The notes under the pieces were generated by a model. The model was not told the DNA's origin. It did not search any database and saw only the letters and a program-made list of their open reading frames with translations. A stretch of 7,590 bases of DNA from Mycobacteriaceae bacterium. Lineage in GTDB: Bacteria; Actinomycetota; Actinomycetes; Mycobacteriales; Mycobacteriaceae. Location: positions 1-7,590 of the forward strand of contig JABFVX010000546.1 of the NCBI GenBank assembly GCA_013362555.1, read 5' to 3'. The translations under genes were made by a program, and so were the position numbers. Below, one piece after another: positions 1-5,971 of the stretch (its first letter is position 1; every line of letters begins with the position of its first letter).

Positions 1-1838
1 ACTCGATGCAGGCGCCGTCGGTCGGCGGCGTGCGGCTGCCCCGCGGCAACGGCGACGTGATTCGCCTGGCCCGCGGCGCCTCGCTGTCGGACTTCGCCGA
101 CAAGATCGACGCCAACCCGGCCGCCTTGGTGCAGGCGCTGTTCAACCTCGGCGAGATGGTCACCGCGACCCAGTCGGTGAACGAGGAGATCCTCGAGATC
201 CTCGGCAACGAGATGAACTACGTCGTGCAGGTCGTCTCTCCGGAGGACGAGGACCGCGAGCTGCTGGACAGCTTCGACCTCACCTACGGCGAGGACGCGG
301 GCGACGAGTCCGACCTGCAGCAGCGGCCGCCGGTGGTGACCGTGATGGGTCACGTCGACCACGGTAAGACCCGGTTGCTGGACACGATCCGCAAGGCCAA
401 CGTCCGCGAGGGCGAGGCGGGCGGCATCACCCAGCACATCGGCGCCTACCAAGTGCTGTCCGAGGTCAACGGCGACGACCGGCTCATCACCTTCATCGAC
501 ACCCCGGGTCACGAGGCGTTCACCGCCATGCGTGCGCGCGGTGCGAAGGCCACCGACATCGCGATCCTCGTGGTCGCCGCGGACGACGGCGTGATGCCGC
601 AGACGGTCGAGGCGATCAACCACGCCCAGGCCGCTGACGTGCCGATCGTGGTGGCGGTCAACAAGATCGACAAGGAAGGCGCCAACCCGCAGAAGATCCG
701 CCAGCAGCTGACCGAATACGGGCTGGTCGCCGAGGAGTACGGCGGCGAGACCATGTTCGTCGACATCTCCGCCAAGCAGGGCACCAACATCGAGCAGCTG
801 CTCGAGGCCGTGGTGCTCACCGCCGACGCGGCGCTGGACCTGCGGGCCAACCCGGACATGGACGCGCAGGGCGTCGCCATCGAGGCGCATCTGGACCGCG
901 GCCGCGGTCCGGTGGCCACCGTGCTCATCCAGCGCGGCACGCTGCGCGTCGGCGACTCGATCGTCGCGGGCGACGCCTACGGGCGCGTGCGGCGCATGGT
1001 CGACGAGCACGGCGACGACGTCGATGCGGCGCTGCCGTCGCGGCCGGTGCAGGTGATCGGTTTCACCTCGGTGCCGGGTGCGGGCGACAACCTGCTGGTG
1101 GTCGACGAGGACCGCATCGCTCGGCAGATCGCCGACCGGCGCAATGCGCGCAAGCGCAACGCGCTGGCCGCGCGCAGCCGCAAGCGGATCAGCCTGGAAG
1201 ACCTGGACGCCGCGCTGAAGGAGACCAGCGAGCTCAACCTCATCCTCAAGGGCGACAACTCCGGCACGGTGGAGGCCCTGGAAGAGGCGCTGCTGGGCAT
1301 TCAGGTCGACGACGAGGTGCGGCTGCGGGTCATCGACCGCGGTGTCGGCGGCGTCACCGAGACCAACGTCAACCTGGCCTCGGCCTCGAACGCCATCATC
1401 ATCGGCTTCAACGTCCGCGCGGAGGGCAAGGCGACCGAGCTGGCCAACCGCGAGGGCGTGGACATCCGGTACTACTCGGTGATCTACCAGGCGATCGACG
1501 AGATCGAGAAGGCCCTCAAGGGCATGCTCAAGCCGATTTACGAGGAGCACGAGCTGGGTCGCGCCGAGATTCGGGCGATCTTCAAGTCCTCCAAGATCGG
1601 CAACATCGCCGGCTGCATGGTGACGTCCGGCTCGGTGAAGCGCAACGCCAAGGCCCGGCTGCTGCGTGACAACGTCGTGGTCGCCGAGCAGATGACCATC
1701 TCCACCCTCCGTCGTGAGAAGGACGACGCCACCGAGGTCCGCGAGGGCTTCGAATGCGGTATGACGTTGACCTACGCCGACATCAAGGAAGGCGATGTCA
1801 TCGAGGCCTACGAGCTGCGCGAGAAGCCGCGCGACTAG
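1..1838 (+). CDS. infB: Translation initiation factor IF-2 (5'-truncated by window edge)
   Basis: IF-2 is the GTPase that brings initiator fMet-tRNA to the 30S subunit and promotes 50S joining. The reading frame is open from the first bases, and the ATG at position 6 is internal, not the start. Actinobacterial IF-2 normally carries a long Ala/Pro/Gly-rich N-terminal region that must lie left of the window. Counting from that Met, an IF-2 N-terminal subdomain spans about residues 18-75. The G domain follows with G1 GHVDHGKT (115-122), the switch region GGITQHIGAY (139-148), G3 DTPGH (165-169), G4 NKID (219-222) and G5 SAK (254-256). The domain II beta barrel, domain III and the C-terminal fMet-tRNA-binding barrel fill the rest. 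The protein ends in EKPRD and TAG with no sign of frameshift. In relatives rbfA follows directly; here a repeat element and a MATE gene do. The identification is very secure. Confidence 0.98.
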   Translation, partial: SMQAPSVGGVRLPRGNGDVIRLARGASLSDFADKIDANPAALVQALFNLGEMVTATQSVNEEILEILGNEMNYVVQVVSPEDEDRELLDSFDLTYGEDAGDESDLQQRPPVVTVMGHVDHGKTRLLDTIRKANVREGEAGGITQHIGAYQVLSEVNGDDRLITFIDTPGHEAFTAMRARGAKATDIAILVVAADDGVMPQTVEAINHAQAADVPIVVAVNKIDKEGANPQKIRQQLTEYGLVAEEYGGETMFVDISAKQGTNIEQLLEAVVLTADAALDLRANPDMDAQGVAIEAHLDRGRGPVATVLIQRGTLRVGDSIVAGDAYGRVRRMVDEHGDDVDAALPSRPVQVIGFTSVPGAGDNLLVVDEDRIARQIADRRNARKRNALAARSRKRISLEDLDAALKETSELNLILKGDNSGTVEALEEALLGIQVDDEVRLRVIDRGVGGVTETNVNLASASNAIIIGFNVRAEGKATELANREGVDIRYYSVIYQAIDEIEKALKGMLKPIYEEHELGRAEIRAIFKSSKIGNIAGCMVTSGSVKRNAKARLLRDNVVVAEQMTISTLRREKDDATEVREGFECGMTLTYADIKEGDVIEAYELREKPRD

Positions 1839-1857
1839 TCGCGGTCATCTTTCGTGA

Positions 1858-2031
1858 TGTCCGGAACGACCCGTGCCGCGCTGGTAACGTGCGCTGCCTC
1901 CTCGGGCCGCCGTCTCGCAGCGCTGTGTGGAATGGCGCTGCTCGCGAGGCCCTGCGTGGTTACGCGCGCTGCCTCCTCGGGCCGCCGTCTCGCAGCGCTG
2001 TGTTGAGCGGCGTCACGGGTCGTTCCGGACA
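1858..2031. repeat. 174-bp inverted-repeat element between infB and the MATE gene
   Basis: An 18-bp perfect inverted repeat bounds this segment: tgtccggaacgacccgtg at 1858-1875 and its exact reverse complement at 2014-2031. The 138 bp between the arms hold two near-identical direct repeats, listed separately. They also hold a 7-mer, gcgctgc, in alternating orientation at 1891, 1917 (inverted), 1935, 1966 and 1992 (inverted), so several alternative hairpins are possible. The arms belong to the same family as the hairpins at 3329-3385 and 4935-4983. No transposase is encoded, so it could be a MITE-like or REP-like non-autonomous element, or a composite of two smaller palindromes. The right arm lies inside the predicted MATE coding sequence. 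No clear target-site duplication is visible at the edges. Confidence 0.8.
1882..2003 (+). repeat. Pair of near-identical direct repeats, 75-bp period
   Basis: A 38-bp sequence starting gcgctgcctcctcgggccgc occurs identically at 1891-1928 and 1966-2003. The similarity extends leftwards imperfectly to 1882 and 1957 (tggtaacgt against tggttacgc). The repeat start-to-start distance is exactly 75 bp, so in the MATE frame it would read as a 25-codon repeat (RCLLGPPSRSAV twice). Each copy has the ends gcgctgc and gcagcgc, which can pair across an intervening 19 bases. The second copy ends at the presumed MATE start codon. I consider it non-coding repeat DNA because the only ATG reading through it lies inside infB. 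Confidence 0.85.
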
Positions 2032-3358
2032 GGGCTCGCGCTCCGGCGGGCCCGGGCAGGTCCTGCGGTTGGCGGTGCCCGCACTGGGGGTGCTGCTGGC
2101 TGAGCCGGTGTACCTTCTGTTCGACACCGCCGTGGTGGGCAGGCTCGGCGCGCAGGCGTTGGCGGGGCTGGCGATCGGCGGGCTGGTGCTGACCCAGGTC
2201 AGTACCCAGCTGACCTTCCTCAGCTACGGCACGACGTCGCGGGCGGCCCGGTTCTTCGGCGCGGGCGACCGAGCGGCCGCGGTGCGGGAAGGAGTGCAGG
2301 CGAGCTGGCTCGCCGTCGGGATCGGCGTGCTGCTCACGGTGGCGGGCGAGGCCCTGGCGGGGCCGGTGACGCGAGTATTGGCGGGCTCCTCCGGCAGTGC
2401 GGACGGCGCCGAGTCCTGGCTGCGCCTGGCGTTGCTCGGCGTCGTGCCCATGCTGCTCGGCGTGGCAGGCAACGGGTGGCTGCGCGGCGTGCAGGACACG
2501 GTGCGACCGCTGCGTTATGTCCTTGTCGGAGTGGTGATTTCAGCTGTGCTGTGCCCGATGTTGGTGCACGGTGTCGGCGGTGCGCCGCGGCTCGGGTTGC
2601 CGGGTTCGGCGCTCGCCAATTGCACCGGTCAAGTGGTCGCCGCCGGCTTGTTCGTGACCGCGCTACTGCGGGAACATGCGTCGCCGCGACCGCGGCCCTC
2701 GGTGCTGCGCGCCCAACTGGTGTTGGCGCGAGATCTCATCGGCCGCAGTCTGGCTTTCCAATTGTGCTTCGTCTCGGCGGGCGCGGTGGCCGCGCGCTTC
2801 GGCGCCGCCGCGGTCGCGGCGCACCAAATGGTGCTGCAACTGTGGACTTTCGTCTCGTTGGCGCTGGATTCGCTGGCCATCGCCGCGCAGTCGCTGGTCG
2901 GTGCGGCGTTGGGAGCGGGCCGGACCGCGGCGGCCCGAGCGCTCGCATGGCGCGTGACCCGGTGGTCGACGGTGTTCGCGGTGGTGCTGGCCGCCGCGTT
3001 CGCGGCCGGGAGCGCCGCCGTCCCGCGGCTGTTCACTCCCGATCGCGACGTTCTCGCCCACACGCACACGATCTGGTGGTTCTTCGTGGCTCTCGTGCCG
3101 GTCGCCGGCGTGGTGTTCGCCCTGGACGGAGTGTTGCTCGGGGCGGGTGACGCCGCGTACCTGCGCACGACCACCCTCGCCGCGGCGATGCTCGGCTTTC
3201 TGCCCGCAGTCTGGCTGTCCCTCGCCTTCCGCTGGGGACTGACCGGAATCTGGACGGGCCTGTCGCTGTTCATCGCGGGCCGCTGCGCCGCCGTCGTGTT
3301 CCGTGCCCGCTCCACCGCGTGGTCACAGACCTCCAGAACGACCCACGAGTTGCGTTAG
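2003..3358 (+). CDS. dinF: MATE family (DinF-type) efflux transporter
   Basis: This is a multidrug and toxin extrusion family membrane protein, expected to exchange cations or protons for organic substrates across the cytoplasmic membrane; the substrate is unknown. The sequence is very hydrophobic, with roughly a dozen membrane segments by eye. It carries the DinF-like opening LAVPALGVLLAEPVYLLFD followed by TAVVGRLG (about residues 23-49) and a later GAGDRAAAVREG loop. The TTG at 2003 gives 451 aa, the usual MATE length. An adjacent in-frame GTG at 2000 is equally possible, and neither has a convincing ribosome site. The frame stays open upstream to an ATG at 1754 inside infB, which I reject. 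Residues 4-9 (VTGRSG) come from a repeat arm, and the C-terminal TSRTTHELR comes from another. It is convergent with nrnA. In M. tuberculosis the homologue Rv2836c follows nrnA, so its position here is altered. Confidence 0.9.
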   Translation: MSGVTGRSGQGSRSGGPGQVLRLAVPALGVLLAEPVYLLFDTAVVGRLGAQALAGLAIGGLVLTQVSTQLTFLSYGTTSRAARFFGAGDRAAAVREGVQASWLAVGIGVLLTVAGEALAGPVTRVLAGSSGSADGAESWLRLALLGVVPMLLGVAGNGWLRGVQDTVRPLRYVLVGVVISAVLCPMLVHGVGGAPRLGLPGSALANCTGQVVAAGLFVTALLREHASPRPRPSVLRAQLVLARDLIGRSLAFQLCFVSAGAVAARFGAAAVAAHQMVLQLWTFVSLALDSLAIAAQSLVGAALGAGRTAAARALAWRVTRWSTVFAVVLAAAFAAGSAAVPRLFTPDRDVLAHTHTIWWFFVALVPVAGVVFALDGVLLGAGDAAYLRTTTLAAAMLGFLPAVWLSLAFRWGLTGIWTGLSLFIAGRCAAVVFRARSTAWSQTSRTTHELR

Positions 3359-3385
3359 ACGCACGTCACGGGTCGTTCTGGAGGT
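3329..3385. terminator. Long palindrome between convergent MATE and nrnA genes, likely bidirectional terminator
   Basis: A perfect 16-bp inverted repeat, acctccagaacgaccc at 3329-3344 and its complement at 3370-3385, encloses a 25-nt loop. The left arm codes the last residues of the MATE protein, and its TAG stop (3356-3358) lies in the loop. The right arm ends 19 bp before the nrnA stop on the other strand. Its position between two converging genes suits a terminator working in both directions, although there is no U-tract, as is common in actinobacteria. The right flank cgcacgtcacgggtcgttc (3360-3378) is identical to 4962-4980, so this is also a member of the dispersed repeat family. Confidence 0.65.
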
Positions 3386-3404
3386 TCGCAGGACCGTGTT
3401 GGGG

Positions 3405-4430
3405 CTAGCCGAGGGTGGTGATGAGGGCGGTGACGGCTTCGTCGAGGGGGGCGTGGGCGGTGTAGCCCGCGGCGGACTTGTGACCGCCGCCGCCGAGCGC
3501 GGTGGCGATGGCGGCGACGTCGGTTCCGCCGCGGGCGCGCAGCGAGACGGTCCAGACATCCACGCCCGCGGCCTGTTTGAACACTGCGGCGACGTCGGCT
3601 TCGGCAGTGGTGCGCACGATGTCGACGACGCTCTCGACTTCCTCCGAGCGCAGGCCCGCGGCGTCGTCGCGGCGCACCACGGCGTACACCAGGCCCGCGC
3701 CGCCCGCGGTCTCGGGAACCAGCCGGGCCGACCCGAGCACTCGCGACAGCATGGGCAGCCAGCCGAACGGGTGGGTGTCCAGCAGGGTGCGGGCGATCTC
3801 CGGACCGTCGATCCCGGTGGCGAGCAGCCGTTCGGCCAGCGCATGAGTGCCGGTGCGCACCCAGCGGAACGAGCCGGTGTCGGTGACCAGGCCCGCGAAC
3901 AAGCAGTGCGCGATGTCCTCGTCGATCGGCACGCCCCAGCCGTCGAGCAGCCTGGTGATCAAGCCCGCCGTCGACTCCGCTTGGGCGTCAACGACATTCA
4001 CCGTCCCGAAGCGGGTGTTGGAGCGGTGGTGGTCGAGCACCAGCACGCCGCGGCGGGCGCCGCCGAAGCGGTCGCGCAGCGCTCCGACACGGCCCGCGCT
4101 GCCACAGTCGACCGTGACCACCAGATCCGTTTCCACGGGCACGTCAGCGGCGGGAACGAGGTGCTCCAGGCCGGGGAAGCCGAGCATCGAGGCCGGCAGT
4201 CCCGGCGGCGGCGCGGCGGCGTTGTGCGGGCCCAGCCCGTCGAAGGACACGCAGACCTGGACGCCCTTGCGATGCAGGGCGATGGCCAGCGCCAAGCCGC
4301 TGCCGATCGTGTCGGCGTCGGGCTGGACGTGGCACAGGATGGTGACGCGCCGCGCGCCTTCCAGCGCGGCGACCGCCGAATCGAGATCCACGTCGTCGCT
4401 GGACTCCGGCGGCTGGGGGACGACCGTCAA
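3405..4430 (-). CDS. nrnA: DHH/DHHA1 phosphoesterase: bifunctional oligoribonuclease / pAp phosphatase
   Basis: NrnA-type enzymes degrade short oligoribonucleotides and linear dinucleotides such as pApA, and dephosphorylate 3'-phosphoadenosine 5'-phosphate. They act in the cytosol using Mn2+. With the TTG at 4430 the protein is 341 aa, normal for the family. Visible motifs are HVQPDADTIGSG (34-45, motif I), VTVDCGS (105-111, motif II), the DHH triad followed by RSN (133-138, motif III) and VTDTG (182-186, motif IV). The DHHA1 substrate-binding signature GGGGHKSAAGY is at 313-323. All metal ligands appear intact. The TTG start overlaps the rbfA stop (TTGA, 4427-4430) and is preceded by a purine-rich ggggaaggg, so the genes are probably translationally coupled. 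A GTG at 4391 is a weaker alternative start. The M. tuberculosis homologue is Rv2837c, also directly after rbfA. The pair is inverted relative to infB here. Confidence 0.95.
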   Translation of the reverse strand: MTVVPQPPESSDDVDLDSAVAALEGARRVTILCHVQPDADTIGSGLALAIALHRKGVQVCVSFDGLGPHNAAAPPPGLPASMLGFPGLEHLVPAADVPVETDLVVTVDCGSAGRVGALRDRFGGARRGVLVLDHHRSNTRFGTVNVVDAQAESTAGLITRLLDGWGVPIDEDIAHCLFAGLVTDTGSFRWVRTGTHALAERLLATGIDGPEIARTLLDTHPFGWLPMLSRVLGSARLVPETAGGAGLVYAVVRRDDAAGLRSEEVESVVDIVRTTAEADVAAVFKQAAGVDVWTVSLRARGGTDVAAIATALGGGGHKSAAGYTAHAPLDEAVTALITTLG

Positions 4431-4885
4431 GCTGGCCCTTCCCCCGTGCGGTCCGCGGCCTTGTCGCGGTACGGGTCGGCCTCGCCCGCGGGTACCGCGC
4501 CCATTCGCGACCGTGCCAGCTCTTCGTCGGCGGCGCGCGCCCTGGCCAGGAGCTCTTCCATCCGGTTGGCGGTGTCGGGCACCATGTCCAGCTGGAACGC
4601 GAGCGTCGGGGTGAACCGCACTCCGGTGCCCGCGCCGACCTTCGTCCGCAGGGCGCCCTTGGCTTTCTCCAGGCCGGCGGCGGCCCCCGCGAAATCCGGG
4701 GCGGAATCGACGCTCTCGCCCATCACGGTGTAGTAGACAGTCGCGTCGCGCAGGTCGCCGGTCACCTTCGCGTCGGTGACGGTGACGTAGCGCAGCCGCG
4801 GATCCTTGATCTCGCTGCCGATCGCCGTGGCGACGATCTCCGCGATCCGCTTTGCGAGCTTTCGCGCTCGTGCCTGATCTACCAC
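4427..4885 (-). CDS. rbfA: 30S ribosome-binding factor A
   Basis: RbfA is a single KH-type domain protein that binds immature 30S subunits and helps 16S rRNA 5'-end maturation; it is also associated with cold adaptation. From the GTG at 4885 the product is 152 aa starting MVDQARARKLAKRI. It contains EIKDPRL (25-31), the strand VTVTDAKVTGDL, the conserved GVRFTPTLAFQLD segment and a C-terminal helix rich in ARA. The tail GEADPYRDK resembles other actinobacterial RbfA proteins as I recall them. An in-frame GTG at 4894 (MEPVVDQ) is possible, but it would overlap the candidate -10 box. A much longer open frame upstream is antisense to pptH and is rejected. rbfA usually lies immediately downstream of infB on the same strand. 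Here it is in the opposite orientation about 2.6 kb away and must use its own promoter. Confidence 0.95.
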   Translation of the reverse strand: MVDQARARKLAKRIAEIVATAIGSEIKDPRLRYVTVTDAKVTGDLRDATVYYTVMGESVDSAPDFAGAAAGLEKAKGALRTKVGAGTGVRFTPTLAFQLDMVPDTANRMEELLARARAADEELARSRMGAVPAGEADPYRDKAADRTGEGPA

Positions 4886-4892
4886 GGGTTCC

Positions 4893-4898
4893 ACGGTA
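4893..4898 (-). promoter_or_regulatory. Candidate -10 box for rbfA-nrnA (possible leaderless start)
   Basis: On the - strand the hexamer TACCGT fits the actinobacterial -10 pattern TANNNT. It ends 7 nt before the GTG at 4885, the spacing expected when transcription starts at the start codon itself. No good -35 hexamer is apparent. Some promoter is needed in this region because rbfA diverges from pptH and has no upstream gene on its strand. The match is short and could be chance. Confidence 0.35.
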
Positions 4899-4934
4899 GC
4901 CCACCCCACTGCCCAACACCGCATCGGAGAGCGT

Positions 4935-4983
4935 CGGGAAGGGCCCGTGAGGTGGATCAGGCGCACGTCACGGGTCGTTCCCG
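4935..4983. repeat. Imperfect palindrome in the rbfA/pptH divergent region
   Basis: The 16-nt arms cgggaagggcccgtga (4935-4950) and tcacgggtcgttcccg (4968-4983) pair at 14 of 16 positions around a 17-nt loop. The right half, cgcacgtcacgggtcgttc at 4962-4980, is identical to 3360-3378. It also shares the 15-mer cgtcacgggtcgttc with 2011-2025. It is therefore the third member of the repeat family in this window, more diverged in its left arm. It lies between two divergent starts, so it may influence both promoters or be a neutral relic. Confidence 0.75.
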
Positions 4984-5029
4984 GAGGCGCGCGCCGGTCC
5001 ACCCCCGAGGGGCCGGGAGCGGGGGAACG

Positions 5030-5037
5030 TAAGGTGG
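5030..5037 (+). promoter_or_regulatory. Candidate -10 box (TAAGGT) or ribosome site (AAGGTGG) for pptH
   Basis: TAAGGT at 5030-5035 matches TANNNT and ends 6 nt before the pptH GTG, consistent with a leaderless transcript. The same bases, read as AAGGTGG at 5031-5037 with 4 nt to the GTG, make a reasonable Shine-Dalgarno sequence. The two readings are mutually exclusive: a leaderless mRNA would not contain this ribosome site, and an SD-led mRNA needs a promoter further upstream. Either way it supports the GTG at 5042 as the start. Confidence 0.4.
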
Positions 5038-5041
5038 GCTG

Positions 5042-5971
5042 GTGAAGGTGATGGCGATCAGCGACATCCATGTCGGGCACAAGGGCAATAAGCCCGTGGT
5101 GGAGCGGCTCGAGCCGGGGTCCCCGGAGGACTGGCTGATTGTCGCGGGCGACGTGGCGGAGCGCTCGGACGACATCCGGTGGTCGCTGGAGCTGCTGCGC
5201 AGCAAGTTCGCGAAGGTCATCTGGGTGCCGGGCAACCACGAGCTGTGGACCACGGTCAAGGACCCGGTGCAGATGCACGGCGTGCCGCGCTACGAGTACC
5301 TGGTGTCGCTGTGCCGAGAGTTGGACGTGGTCACGCCGGAGGATCCGTTCCCGGTCTGGCAGGGCGAGGGCGGCCCGGTGACGCTGGCGCCGCTGTTCGT
5401 GCTCTACGACTACAGCTGGCTGCCGGACGGGGCGAGCACGACCGCCGAGGGGCTGGCCATCGCGCGAGACCGCAACGTCGTGGCCACCGACGAGTTCCTC
5501 CTGTCGCCGACGCCGTACCTGAGCCGGGACGCCTGGTGTCGGGCGCGGGTGGAATACAGCAGGCGCAGGCTCGACGCGCTGCCCGCGGGCGACCCGGTGG
5601 TGCTGATCAACCACTTCCCGCTGCTGCGCAAGCCCACCGACGTGCTCATGTACCCGGAATTCGCGCTCTGGTGCGGCACCGAGCTCACGGCCGACTGGCA
5701 CACCCGCTACAACACGGTCTGCGCGGTGTACGGGCATTTGCACATCCCGCGCACCCAGACCTACGACGGGGTGCGGTTCGAGGAGGTGTCCATCGGCTAC
5801 CCGCGCGAGTGGGAACGCCGTGGGTTGCCGGACAATCCGCTGCGCCAGATCCTTCCGGTGCCCGACTACCCGCCGGGGTCGCTGAACAAGTTCGGCGGGC
5901 ACACGAAGTTGTCGGCCGAACAGGAAGCGCGGATCGAGAAGTTCTACGCGGAGCAGCGAGGCCGCCGATGA
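5042..5971 (+). CDS. pptH: Calcineurin-like metallophosphoesterase, PptH-type phosphopantetheinyl hydrolase
   Basis: The M. tuberculosis counterpart in the same position (Rv2795c, PptH) removes phosphopantetheine from carrier proteins, reversing PptT. I assign that role here by homology and gene order. The 309-aa protein shows the dinuclear-metal motifs in order: DIH (8-10), GDV (36-38), GNHE (64-67), NH (190-191) and GHLH (231-234). No signal peptide or membrane segment is seen, so it should be cytosolic. The GTG start at 5042 places the family's opening strand MKVMAISDIHVGH at the N-terminus. Its TGA stop overlaps the pptT ATG (ATGA, 5968-5971), implying translational coupling of the opposing enzymes. 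Membership of the metallophosphoesterase family is certain. Hydrolase activity on carrier proteins is probable but cannot be read from the motifs alone. Confidence 0.9.
   Translation: MKVMAISDIHVGHKGNKPVVERLEPGSPEDWLIVAGDVAERSDDIRWSLELLRSKFAKVIWVPGNHELWTTVKDPVQMHGVPRYEYLVSLCRELDVVTPEDPFPVWQGEGGPVTLAPLFVLYDYSWLPDGASTTAEGLAIARDRNVVATDEFLLSPTPYLSRDAWCRARVEYSRRRLDALPAGDPVVLINHFPLLRKPTDVLMYPEFALWCGTELTADWHTRYNTVCAVYGHLHIPRTQTYDGVRFEEVSIGYPREWERRGLPDNPLRQILPVPDYPPGSLNKFGGHTKLSAEQEARIEKFYAEQRGRR

Noticed and set aside
1754..2002. N-terminal extension of the MATE protein by 83 residues, containing a 25-residue tandem repeat
   Set aside because: The only ATG lies inside infB and the extension runs through repeat DNA. 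Without it the protein has normal MATE length and begins just before the conserved first membrane segment.
1882..2003. CRISPR-like repeat array
   Set aside because: There are only two repeat copies, with a spacer of 37 bp (28 bp if the imperfect left flank is counted), no cas genes nearby, and the repeats lie within an inverted-repeat element.
2476..3315. Several overlapping frames on both strands inside the MATE gene
   Set aside because: They are Arg/Ala-rich shadow frames with no recognisable motif.
3303..4733. + strand 476-codon frame antisense to nrnA and rbfA
   Set aside because: Its composition is a shadow of the opposite strand, while the - strand frames carry full DHH and RbfA motifs.
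5179..5967. + strand frame continuous with pptT, suggesting a larger pptT
   Set aside because: It overlaps pptH in another frame and is Ala/Gly/Arg-rich. PptT homology begins at the ATG at 5968.
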